A DNA stretch of 10,104 bases from Betaproteobacteria bacterium RIFCSPLOWO2_02_FULL_62_17 (GTDB taxonomy: Bacteria; Pseudomonadota; Gammaproteobacteria; Burkholderiales; SG8-39): contig MEQV01000269.1 of assembly GCA_001770355.1 (NCBI GenBank), positions 5,723 to 15,826 of the forward strand, given 5' to 3'. Position 1 is the first letter of the stretch. Each line of letters starts with the position of its first letter. Positions 1 to 6,317 of this stretch are shown one piece after another. The translations under genes and the position numbers were made by a program. The notes under the pieces are model-generated. The model ran no database searches, had not been told where the DNA came from, and saw only the letters and a list, made by a program, of their open reading frames with translations.

Positions 1-1
1 C

Positions 2-799
2 GCCGCGTTTGGATTGCGCCAAGCGCTCGATACCGTCGGCGCGTTCCTCGGGCCCTTGCTCGCTATAGGGCTGATGATCGTATGGGCGAACGATTTTCGC
101 GCGGTGTTCTGGGTCGCCGTGATACCGGCGTTTCTCGCGGTCGCGCTGCTCATCGTCGGCGTTCAGGAACCCGAACGCAAACAAAACGGTCCCCGCACCA
201 ATCCCATCCGGCGTGAGAATCTGCAGCGCCTGAGTCCGGCGTATTGGTGGGTGGTCGGCATCGGCGCGATTTTCACCCTGGCGAGATTCAGCGAAGCTTT
301 CCTGGTGCTGCGCGCGGCCGAGGGCGGACTGGCCATTGCGCTCACGCCGCTGGTCCTCATCGGCATGAACGTCATTTACGCGGTCTCCGCCTATCCGTTT
401 GGCAAACTCTCGGACCGCGTAAGCCATGCAAAGCTGCTGACCTTGGGCCTGCTCCTACTGATTGGAGCCGATGCTGCGTTGGCCTACAGCAATCACTGGA
501 CCTGGGTCTGGGCAGGCATCTCCCTATGGGGCTTGCACCTGGGCGTGACGCAGGGCTTGCTCGCCACCATGGTTGCGGATGCCGCCCCGGCCGATCTGCG
601 CGGCACCGCCTATGGATTCTTCAATCTGGTGAGCGGCGTCGCGCTGCTTGTGGCGAGCGGCCTGGCGGGTCTGCTTTGGGATCAGCTTGGCGCGTCATTT
701 ACCTTTCTGGCCGGAGGTATCTTCAGTGCGTTGGCGTTGCTGGCGCTCGCGGCAGCCGGGCGCAATGGCGCGCAACAGCAGACCGGCGAACGGAAATAA
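2..799 (+). CDS. MFS transporter, C-terminal two thirds (5' end outside window)
   Basis: This is the C-terminal part of a major facilitator superfamily inner-membrane carrier. The reading frame is open from base 2 with no credible start; the sequence AAFGLRQALDTVGAFLGPLL reads as the middle of an MFS protein, so the gene begins upstream. About eight hydrophobic segments are visible, fitting TM5 to TM12 of a 12-helix carrier. Between two of them lies GKLSDR (around base 400), an MFS motif-A-like cytoplasmic loop at the start of the second half. The window holds 265 codons and a TAA stop. The substrate cannot be told from the sequence. chrA-1 follows on the same strand after 120 bases. The family call is firm; a more specific function is not offered. 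Confidence 0.9.
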   Translation, partial: AAFGLRQALDTVGAFLGPLLAIGLMIVWANDFRAVFWVAVIPAFLAVALLIVGVQEPERKQNGPRTNPIRRENLQRLSPAYWWVVGIGAIFTLARFSEAFLVLRAAEGGLAIALTPLVLIGMNVIYAVSAYPFGKLSDRVSHAKLLTLGLLLLIGADAALAYSNHWTWVWAGISLWGLHLGVTQGLLATMVADAAPADLRGTAYGFFNLVSGVALLVASGLAGLLWDQLGASFTFLAGGIFSALALLALAAAGRNGAQQQTGERK

Positions 800-918
800 G
801 TCCGGTCTCATAGCTGGCAATAAAGTCAGTATCATTGCCGCTCCGGGACATACGCAGACTCCCGGCCAAGGCGGTGTCCAATCGCCCAAGTCCTGCGGGT
901 TTTTTATATGGGCTTCCT
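800..918 (+). promoter_or_regulatory. Structured leader between MFS gene and chrA-1: possible attenuator or terminator
   Basis: This gap holds three inverted repeats and a T-run. GGCAAT (816-821) can pair with ATTGCC (834-839). CCGGGA (843-848) can pair with TCCCGG (860-865). CGCAG and ACT (853-860) can pair with AGT and CTGCG (889-897) around one bulged C, enclosing GGCG/CGCC (870-873 with 883-886), and T x6 follows at 900-905. The second and third helices share base 860 and cross each other, so they cannot both form as nested helices. The T-run ends only 13 bases before the chrA-1 ATG, which leaves no room for a normal promoter downstream of it. It is therefore either a weak terminator of the MFS transcript or an attenuator that chrA-1 transcription passes through. 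Pairings were found by eye; no known riboswitch class was recognised. Confidence 0.35.
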
Positions 919-2115
919 ATGGACACCACTCAAGCATCCGGCATTGACCTACCCCCCGCGCCAGCCTACAGCCTCTGGCAGTTGGTTCATTATTTTCTTC
1001 GCCTCGGCACTCTGGGTTTCGGAGGTCCTGTCGCGCTCGCGGGCTACATGCACCGCGACCTGGTTGAGGATCGTGGCTGGATAACGGAAGCGGATTACAA
1101 AGAGGGCCTTGCGCTCGCACAATTGGCGCCAGGTCCCATGGCGGCGCAGCTCGCCATCTATCTTGGCTATGTGCATTACAGAATATTGGGCGCGACCCTG
1201 ATTGCGTTTGCGTTTGTCATTCCGTCTTTCCTGATGGTGCTGGCCCTGGGCTGGGCCTACGTGAGGTACGGCGGCATATCGTGGATGCAGGCGGTTTTCT
1301 ATGGTGTGGGCGCTTCGGTTATCGGCATCATTGCCATGAGTGCCTACAAGCTCACCACCAAAAGCATAGGAAAGGACCGCGTCCTGTGGGCTATTTATTT
1401 GACGTTTGTGGTGCTCACGGCAATCACTGAAACGGAATACGCCACCCTGTTTTTGCTGGCCGGGGTCATCTATTGGTTCTGGAAAGCACCGCCAAAGGGT
1501 CTCCGCAACAGCGGGACGCTGGCGGCTTTCCTCCCCGAGCAATTCCCATTGATCGCGTCGCTGTCCAGCACCATTGACCTCTCGCTCTTGACGGCCATCG
1601 CCATCTTCTTCGCCAAGGCCGGTGCATTTGTATTCGGATCGGGCCTGGCTATCGTACCGTTCCTTTACGGCGGACTGGTCAATGAACTGCAGTGGCTGAC
1701 CGAAAAGCAATTCGTGGATGCGGTAGCGGTGGCGATGATCACGCCGGGTCCGGTCGTGATCACGGTGGGTTTTATCGGCTATCTGATCGCAGGCCTGTCC
1801 GGAGCGAGCGTTGCGGCCCTGGCGACGTTCCTGCCGTGTTATCTGTTCACGATAATTCCCGCTCCCTATTTCAAGAAATACGGCAAGCTGCCCGGCCTCA
1901 TCGCCTTCGTGGATGGCGTTACCGCGGCGGCCATTGGTGCGATTACCGGCGCCGTGATCGTCCTGGGGAAGCGCTCCTTGATTGACATACCCACGACGCT
2001 GATAGCCCTCACTACGCTCTTGTTGCTGTGGCGATTCAAGAAACTGCAAGAGCCGGTCATCATCGCCGGCGCAGCCATTATTGGATTGATGCTGTTTCCT
2101 TTATTGAATAAGTGA
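919..2115 (+). CDS. chrA: ChrA-type chromate ion transporter, long two-domain form (chrA-1)
   Basis: This is a CHR-superfamily inner-membrane transporter, 398 residues. Characterised members export chromate using proton motive force; many paralogues have untested substrates. Both CHR domains are visible. The first has GFGGP at 33-37, the MHRDLVE...RGWI loop, and QLAPGP at 68-73. The second has FGSG at 239-242 and TPGP at 275-278, each followed by hydrophobic helices. The ATG at 919 is chosen because the family sequence (LWQLVHYFLRLG) starts shortly after it. It lacks a purine-rich ribosome binding site, and the frame stays open upstream to 835 (TTG) with GTG at 874 as an alternative. It lies downstream of an MFS gene on the same strand and converges on the EntS-like MFS gene. 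No chrB or other chromate sensor is nearby, so chromate resistance itself is an inference. Confidence 0.92.
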   Translation: MDTTQASGIDLPPAPAYSLWQLVHYFLRLGTLGFGGPVALAGYMHRDLVEDRGWITEADYKEGLALAQLAPGPMAAQLAIYLGYVHYRILGATLIAFAFVIPSFLMVLALGWAYVRYGGISWMQAVFYGVGASVIGIIAMSAYKLTTKSIGKDRVLWAIYLTFVVLTAITETEYATLFLLAGVIYWFWKAPPKGLRNSGTLAAFLPEQFPLIASLSSTIDLSLLTAIAIFFAKAGAFVFGSGLAIVPFLYGGLVNELQWLTEKQFVDAVAVAMITPGPVVITVGFIGYLIAGLSGASVAALATFLPCYLFTIIPAPYFKKYGKLPGLIAFVDGVTAAAIGAITGAVIVLGKRSLIDIPTTLIALTTLLLLWRFKKLQEPVIIAGAAIIGLMLFPLLNK

Positions 2116-2122
2116 GCGAGGT

Positions 2123-2142
2123 CTGATGCCTTATTGCGTCAG
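2123..2142. terminator. Weak hairpin between convergent chrA-1 and MFS genes
   Basis: CTGATGC (2123-2129) can pair with GCGTCAG (2136-2142), seven pairs including one G-U, around the loop CTTATT. It sits between two convergent stop codons 60 bases apart, where a bidirectional terminator would be expected. No T-run follows on either strand, so intrinsic termination is uncertain. Confidence 0.35.
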
Positions 2143-2174
2143 GCGTGCCGATCATTGAGAACTATTCAGAATGG

Positions 2175-3392
2175 CTATAGCGAGCGGACATCCGGGCGCG
2201 CCAGAATGATCGCGCCTAGCACCAGAACAATGGCCACGCCCGCCAGGCCCACTGCGAAGCTCGCGGCCCACAGGCTGGCCAGCGTGCCCATGAGCAGCAG
2301 GCTCACGTGCTCCATGCCCGCCCAGCAGAGCGTGTAGACGCTCATGACCCTGCCGCGAAATTCCGGCGGGGTGAGAAGTTGCAGTGAAGTGGTGAGCAGC
2401 GTCGCCAGCACGATAACCGCGAGGCCCATGATGAATGCGAGCAAAAACGACAGCTCGATGCCGTGCGAAAAGGCAAATGCCGCAAGTGCGGCGCCAAAGA
2501 GCGTGCCTGCGGCCCATATGAACGGCCCTTTGCGCGGCAGGTCGTCCATGAATGCCAGCAGCACCGCACCCACGCAGGCGCCCAGACCCGTGAGCGTGTA
2601 GAGCACGCTCAGGCCCTGTGCATCGAGCCCGAGTGCGTCGCGCGCAAACACCGGAAACATCTGCGCATAGCCGCGTCCGAACAGGCCGATCGCAAAAACG
2701 ATCGCAATCAGCCAAAGCACGGCAGGCGTGCCAAAAACAAACCGCAGGCCATCAATAAGGTTTTGTTTCGCCGAGCCGATGCTGAGCGCCTGTTCAGGCG
2801 GCCGGATGACGAATAAAGCCCACAGGACCGCGAGAAAGCTGATGGCATTGGCGTAGAAGGAGCCGCCGATGCCGATGTAGGGAAGGGCTAGGCCGGCGAG
2901 CGCCGGACCTATCAGTATTGCGCCATTGAAGGCCCATGCATTCAGCGAAATGCCGCTCATCAGGTTTTCCTTCGAGACCAGATCCGGCAGCAGTGCCTGA
3001 CGCGCCGGCTGATCGAAGGCGGCCACGATGCCGTTGAGGAACGCGAAGGCGAGGACGTGCCACGCCTGGACTGCATCGGTTACCGTAAGCGTAGCAAGCA
3101 CGGCGGCAAGCAGCGCGGCGGCAATCTGGGTTACCACCAGGATGCGAACCCGCGGCATGCGATCGGCCAGCACGCCGCCGACCAGCGGAAACGCGATCAG
3201 TGGTATTGCCCGCATCAGGCCCATCAGCCCCAGATAGGCGGCGGAGTTGGTGAGCGTGTATATCAGCCAGCCCTGGGTCACGATCTGCATCCAGGTGCCG
3301 ATATTCGACACCAGACTGGCTATCCACAGGATGCGAAAATCCCGGTGGCGCAGCGCGCCGAAGCGCGGCGAACCGCCGTGGCCGCTTGCCAT
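2175..3392 (-). CDS. MFS exporter of the MFS_3 / EntS-like family
   Basis: This is a 405-residue inner-membrane carrier of the MFS_3 group, whose best known member, EntS, exports enterobactin; the substrate here is unknown. Family features are the N-terminal FGALRHRDFRILWIASLVSN block, the IGTWMQIVTQGWLIYTLT helix, ADRMPRVR as motif A after TM2, and FDQPARQALLPDLV after TM4. A second half begins near RFVFGTPAVLWLI, and TPPEFRGRVMSVY lies before the last helices. The ATG at 3392 is chosen because homology begins there and because it overlaps the phosphatase stop as TGATG, which favours translational coupling. The frame stays open upstream to 3860, but that stretch is the phosphatase gene read out of frame. 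It is the last gene of the padR-phosphatase-MFS cluster. Confidence 0.92.
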   Translation of the reverse strand: MASGHGGSPRFGALRHRDFRILWIASLVSNIGTWMQIVTQGWLIYTLTNSAAYLGLMGLMRAIPLIAFPLVGGVLADRMPRVRILVVTQIAAALLAAVLATLTVTDAVQAWHVLAFAFLNGIVAAFDQPARQALLPDLVSKENLMSGISLNAWAFNGAILIGPALAGLALPYIGIGGSFYANAISFLAVLWALFVIRPPEQALSIGSAKQNLIDGLRFVFGTPAVLWLIAIVFAIGLFGRGYAQMFPVFARDALGLDAQGLSVLYTLTGLGACVGAVLLAFMDDLPRKGPFIWAAGTLFGAALAAFAFSHGIELSFLLAFIMGLAVIVLATLLTTSLQLLTPPEFRGRVMSVYTLCWAGMEHVSLLLMGTLASLWAASFAVGLAGVAIVLVLGAIILARPDVRSL

Positions 3393-3904
3393 CAGCCGCC
3401 GGTCCGGTCTTTTGATTGTTCCAAAGTCCGCAACCACTCCATTTGCAGGTCGTTGATGCGAATTTCGGGCCGCGCTTCGCGAACCTGCCGAAGGGCCGCG
3501 TCGAGACCGATTCCGGATTGCGTCAGCAAGGCCACGGCCATGGTGGCGGCGCGGCCAATGCCCCCGCCGCAATGCACATAGGTGCAGGCCATGCCGCCCT
3601 TGTCCTCTATCCAGCGAGCGACCTCGCGCAATTGTTCCGTGGTCGGAGGGTCGAAATTCGACACCGGTACATGGCGGCGATTGATGCCCATGCTTGCCAG
3701 ATGCTCCTCGGCGCCCTGGTATTCCTCGCGCAGGTCCACGACATGGGTGATGCCGGCCTCGCGCAGGCGGTGACACTCCTCCTGGGGAATGGCGCCGCCC
3801 AGCCGCAGCCATTCGTTGACCTTGTCGATACGCTTGGCCGCCGCGCGCATCGCCTCCCACTGCGGGTCAACATTGCCAGCTTCCTTCTTCGGTTCATCGC
3901 CCAT
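3392..3904 (-). CDS. Dual-specificity-type (cysteine-based) protein phosphatase
   Basis: This is a 170-residue cytoplasmic protein of the cysteine-dependent phosphatase superfamily, DSP-like. Visible are the LGGAIP strand (35-40), VVDLREE (55-61), a possible general acid D85 in FDPP, and the P-loop HCGGGIGR at 111-118. C112 and R118 form the CX5R signature. The residue after the arginine is alanine (A119), where active members usually have serine or threonine. Such enzymes hydrolyse phosphotyrosine, phosphoserine, or sometimes non-protein phosphates; the substrate here is unknown. The ATG at 3904 is preferred because AGAGGG lies eight bases upstream; a GTG at 3913 would overlap that site. The stop overlaps the MFS start by one base, and padR ends 48 bases upstream, so the three are probably co-transcribed. 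Confidence 0.85.
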   Translation of the reverse strand: MGDEPKKEAGNVDPQWEAMRAAAKRIDKVNEWLRLGGAIPQEECHRLREAGITHVVDLREEYQGAEEHLASMGINRRHVPVSNFDPPTTEQLREVARWIEDKGGMACTYVHCGGGIGRAATMAVALLTQSGIGLDAALRQVREARPEIRINDLQMEWLRTLEQSKDRTGG

Positions 3905-3952
3905 GGAATGCACCCTCTGGAAAATCGTTCAATTCCTGCAAACGGCTGGCTG

Positions 3953-4294
3953 CTAAGCGCGAAGCACCTCACGGACCAGTTCCTGAATTTTCAAGCGCAT
4001 TTGCACCAATGCTTTTTTGCCCTTGGCGGTCGCGCTGTAATACTTTCTCAGCTTTCCGCCCGCAACTTCCTGGGAAACTCGCAGATAGCCCGCATTCCTC
4101 AGGCCGTGCAATAGCGGATACAGCGTTCCCGGGCTGATCTCATAACCATGATGACGAAGTTCCTCCATCATTTCCAAACCGAAAATCCTCCCCTCCGCGG
4201 CATGATGCAAGAGATGCACGCGAATGAACGCGAGGAACACATCCCGGGTAGTCTTATCGTACACCGTTATCGCACTACGATACAATGATGCCAT
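3953..4294 (-). CDS. PadR-family winged-helix transcriptional regulator
   Basis: This 113-residue DNA-binding protein belongs to the PadR family of ligand- or stress-responsive repressors. The N-terminal winged-helix domain is clear: GLEMMEELRHHGYEISPGTL (39-58) followed by YPLLHGLRNAGYL contains the recognition helix, and GGKLRKYYSATAKGKKAL (79-96) forms the wing. A short C-terminal helix rich in Lys, Leu and Val resembles the PadR-s2 type dimerisation helix. The ATG at 4294 has a good ribosome binding site, GAGGTGA, four bases upstream. It is the first gene of the minus-strand cluster with the phosphatase and exporter, and diverges from gloA across about 140 bases. PadR proteins often repress their own operon and an adjacent exporter, which fits here, but the ligand and operator are not known. 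Confidence 0.92.
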   Translation of the reverse strand: MASLYRSAITVYDKTTRDVFLAFIRVHLLHHAAEGRIFGLEMMEELRHHGYEISPGTLYPLLHGLRNAGYLRVSQEVAGGKLRKYYSATAKGKKALVQMRLKIQELVREVLRA

Positions 4295-4334
4295 AGGTCA
4301 CCTCGACTTGTGGATTGGTCGGTCCGGGGATAAA

Positions 4335-4346
4335 CTGAAAATTCAG
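4335..4346. promoter_or_regulatory. Palindrome in padR/gloA divergent intergenic region (candidate operator)
   Basis: CTGAA and TTCAG form perfect five-base arms around a central AA, in the roughly 140-base region between padR and gloA. On the minus strand it overlaps TTTATC, a possible -10 element for padR. A dyad here could be a PadR operator, but it does not match a motif I know for this family and is short enough to occur by chance. A second dyad, TATCG-N5-CGATA, lies inside the padR start region at 4268-4282. Confidence 0.25.
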
Positions 4347-4435
4347 AAGCGCCCGCATCCACCCCGGCCGAAGCGCTGATCGGGGTGTCGGGTAGCGGCA
4401 TCATCGTCGTTTTCGACAGCATGGAGGAGGACACC

Positions 4436-4858
4436 ATGAGTGAATCAGCAAGCGGCAGTGCTGCGGGATTCCGCATTCATCACACCATGCTTCCCGTCGC
4501 GGATCTGGACAGCTCGATCGCATTCTATACGCGGCTGCTGGGTATGCAGGTGATGGGCCAGCGGACCGATGAGACGCGCCAGGTCAAGGTCTGCCATGTC
4601 GGCTACGGCGACCGGGCAACGCAACCCTCGATCGAGCTGACGCAGCCGCTGGGCGCCCAGGCGCGCGCCGCGGTCAGATCTTTTGGCGGCCACGTGGCCA
4701 TCCACCTGACCGGACTGCGCGAGCTTTGCGCCGTGATGGAAAAGGAAGGCGTCAAATTCGCACAGCCGCTCAAGCTGGGAGGGCCGGGCGGCCGAAACCT
4801 GGTGACGTTCGTGTTGGACCCGGACGGCCATGAGCTGGAGCTGGTGGAGCGCGCCTAG
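4436..4858 (+). CDS. gloA: Lactoylglutathione lyase (glyoxalase I)
   Basis: Glyoxalase I converts the methylglyoxal-glutathione hemithioacetal to S-lactoylglutathione in the cytoplasm, the first step of methylglyoxal detoxification. The 140-residue protein aligns by eye with E. coli GloA over its whole length. All four metal ligands are present: H16 (HHTMLPV), E67 (SIELT), H86 (GGHVAIH) and E135 (HELELVE), with nearly the same spacing as H5, E56, H74 and E122 of E. coli. The segment DPDGHELELVE is the usual C-terminal signature. The length fits the short Ni-type bacterial enzymes. The ATG at 4436 is chosen for its strong ribosome binding site GGAGGAGG at 4423-4430; a GTG at 4385 would add 17 residues outside the family alignment. 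It is followed after 79 bases by chrA-2, and diverges from padR. Confidence 0.93.
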   Translation: MSESASGSAAGFRIHHTMLPVADLDSSIAFYTRLLGMQVMGQRTDETRQVKVCHVGYGDRATQPSIELTQPLGAQARAAVRSFGGHVAIHLTGLRELCAVMEKEGVKFAQPLKLGGPGGRNLVTFVLDPDGHELELVERA

Positions 4859-4937
4859 GAAAATAAAGGGCAGAAGCGCGCCGGAATTCGGGCGCCGGCA
4901 ATCGACAATAACCAAAATAAGACGGAGACGGCGGGAG

Positions 4938-6167
4938 ATGCAAACCGAAGAAATGACTGTTACCGGTGCGCCCAGGTCCGGGCTTGCGGCGATTTTCTGG
5001 GTGTTCCTCAAGCTCGGCTGCACCTCCTTCGGCGGTCCGATCGCGCATATCGGGTATTTACGCCACGAGTTCGTGGCGCGCCGCAAATGGCTCAGCGAGG
5101 AGTCTTACGCAGACCTGGTCGCCCTATGCAATTTCCTGCCCGGGCCGGCCAGCAGCCAGGTCGGCATGGCCCTGGGGATTTCGCAGGGCGGACTTGCAGG
5201 CGGACTGGCGGCGTGGCTCGGATTCACCATGCCTTCGGCGCTGCTGCTGATCGGTTTTGCTTATGGCTTCACGACGCTGGGCTTTTCCGCGGACGCGGGT
5301 TGGCTGCACGGCCTGAAGATCGTTGCCGTCGCGGTCGTGGCTCAGGCCGTCTGGGGGATGGGCAAGACCCTCTGCCCCGACCGCCTGCGCGCGACACTGG
5401 CCATCGCCGCCACGCTGATCGTCTTCCTGATTCCCTCGGCTTGGGGGCAGATCCTGGCGATCTTGGTGGGGGCGCTTGTCGGCTGGAAATTTCTCGAACC
5501 GGCCAACCTGCACCGCCCTGCCGAGGCAAACTTTCCCGTTTCGCCGCGCACGGCAGTGGCCTGCTGGGCGATCCTGATCGTGCTGTTGCTCGGCCTGCCG
5601 GTCGTTATCCGCTGGGTGCCCGGCCATGCGCTGGAGATGTTCGACAGTTTTTTCCGCGCGGGCTCGCTGGTATTTGGCGGCGGCCATGTGGTGCTGCCGC
5701 TGTTGCGCAGCGAAGTGGTGCCGCCCGGATGGGTCAGCGACGATCTGTTCCTGGCCGGCTATGGCGCCGCCCAGGCAATGCCCGGGCCGCTGTTTACTTT
5801 CTCCGCCTACCTGGGAGCGGTCAGCGAAATGCCGCCCAGCGGTATTGCGGGCGGCATGCTCGCGCTGGCGGCGATATTCCTGCCGTCGTTTCTCATCGTG
5901 GTTGGCGCACTGCCCTATTGGGAGTCGCTGCGGCAGAAGCCGCATGCGCAGTCGGCCATTCGCGGCGTGAGCGCCGCGGTGGTGGGGCTGCTGCTCGCGG
6001 CGCTCTACGACCCGGTGTGGGTCACCTCGATCCGCAACAGCGGCGACATGGCGCTGGCACTGGTGGCGTTTGGCCTGCTGATGTTCTGGAAAATGTCGCC
6101 GCTGTCGGTTGTGGTTATAGCCGCTCTGGGAGGGGCGTTGCTGGGCGCGATGCCGTTATTCGGCTGA
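4938..6167 (+). CDS. chrA: ChrA-type chromate ion transporter, long two-domain form (chrA-2)
   Basis: This is a second CHR-superfamily transporter, 409 residues, in the inner membrane. The first CHR domain shows FLKLGCTSFGGP (23-34), HIGYLRHEFVARRKWL, and FLPGP at 66-70. The second shows FGGGH at 246-250, LLRSEVV, and MPGP at 281-284. It is more like classical chromate efflux proteins than chrA-1, which has GYMHRDL and QLAPGP at the matching places, so the two are diverged paralogues rather than a recent duplication. The ATG at 4938 is used: CGGAG lies ten bases upstream, and GGGAG directly abuts it. The ATG at 4953 is an alternative. The frame stays open to 4830, inside gloA, but that extension is not family-like. 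It probably shares a transcript with gloA. Chromate export is known for the family; here it is inferred. Confidence 0.93.
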   Translation: MQTEEMTVTGAPRSGLAAIFWVFLKLGCTSFGGPIAHIGYLRHEFVARRKWLSEESYADLVALCNFLPGPASSQVGMALGISQGGLAGGLAAWLGFTMPSALLLIGFAYGFTTLGFSADAGWLHGLKIVAVAVVAQAVWGMGKTLCPDRLRATLAIAATLIVFLIPSAWGQILAILVGALVGWKFLEPANLHRPAEANFPVSPRTAVACWAILIVLLLGLPVVIRWVPGHALEMFDSFFRAGSLVFGGGHVVLPLLRSEVVPPGWVSDDLFLAGYGAAQAMPGPLFTFSAYLGAVSEMPPSGIAGGMLALAAIFLPSFLIVVGALPYWESLRQKPHAQSAIRGVSAAVVGLLLAALYDPVWVTSIRNSGDMALALVAFGLLMFWKMSPLSVVVIAALGGALLGAMPLFG

Positions 6168-6233
6168 AATCGGCCCGCGCCGCCCGGATAGAGGCTAGCT
6201 TACCTACGAAAGTGCACTGGAAAGCAAAACTCC

Positions 6234-6247
6234 TTGATCTGAGTCAA
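6234..6247. promoter_or_regulatory. FNR/ANR-type binding site upstream of the EB_dh cytochrome gene
   Basis: TTGAT-CTGA-GTCAA differs from the FNR/ANR consensus TTGAT-N4-ATCAA at one base. It is centred at 6240.5. A possible -10 element CATTAA at 6266-6271 would put the transcript start near 6278-6282, so the site would lie about 38 to 42 bases upstream of it, close to the class II activator position. The only gene that fits is the cytochrome starting at 6318. This suggests induction under low oxygen. A CRP-like or DNR-like protein could bind the same sequence. Confidence 0.65.
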
Positions 6248-6317
6248 TAGGTTTTTCTGCAGGCCCATTAAGGTTCGTTCCGATGAAGGTAAAGCAATTC
6301 AAACTCGAGAGGAAACC

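Noticed and set aside
949..2049. Long minus-strand open frame opposite chrA-1
   Set aside because: It is rich in Arg, Gln and Glu, has no family motif or hydrophobic core, and mirrors the codon bias of a clear transporter gene on the other strand.
3393..3860. N-terminal extension of the EntS-like MFS protein to 561 residues
   Set aside because: The extra 156 residues are the phosphatase gene read in another frame. MFS similarity begins at ATG 3392, which overlaps the phosphatase stop.
4830..4937. Upstream in-frame extension of chrA-2 overlapping gloA
   Set aside because: The added residues are basic and unlike CHR proteins; ATG 4938 with a nearby purine-rich site is better.
4862..4937. Hairpin GCGCC/GGCGC between gloA and chrA-2 as a terminator
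   Set aside because: The five-base stem has no T-run, and the 79-base gap fits an operon; nothing supports termination there.
5087..6250. Second plus-strand frame of 387 codons within chrA-2
   Set aside because: It is an Arg/Gly/Ala-rich out-of-frame reading of chrA-2, with no family pattern.
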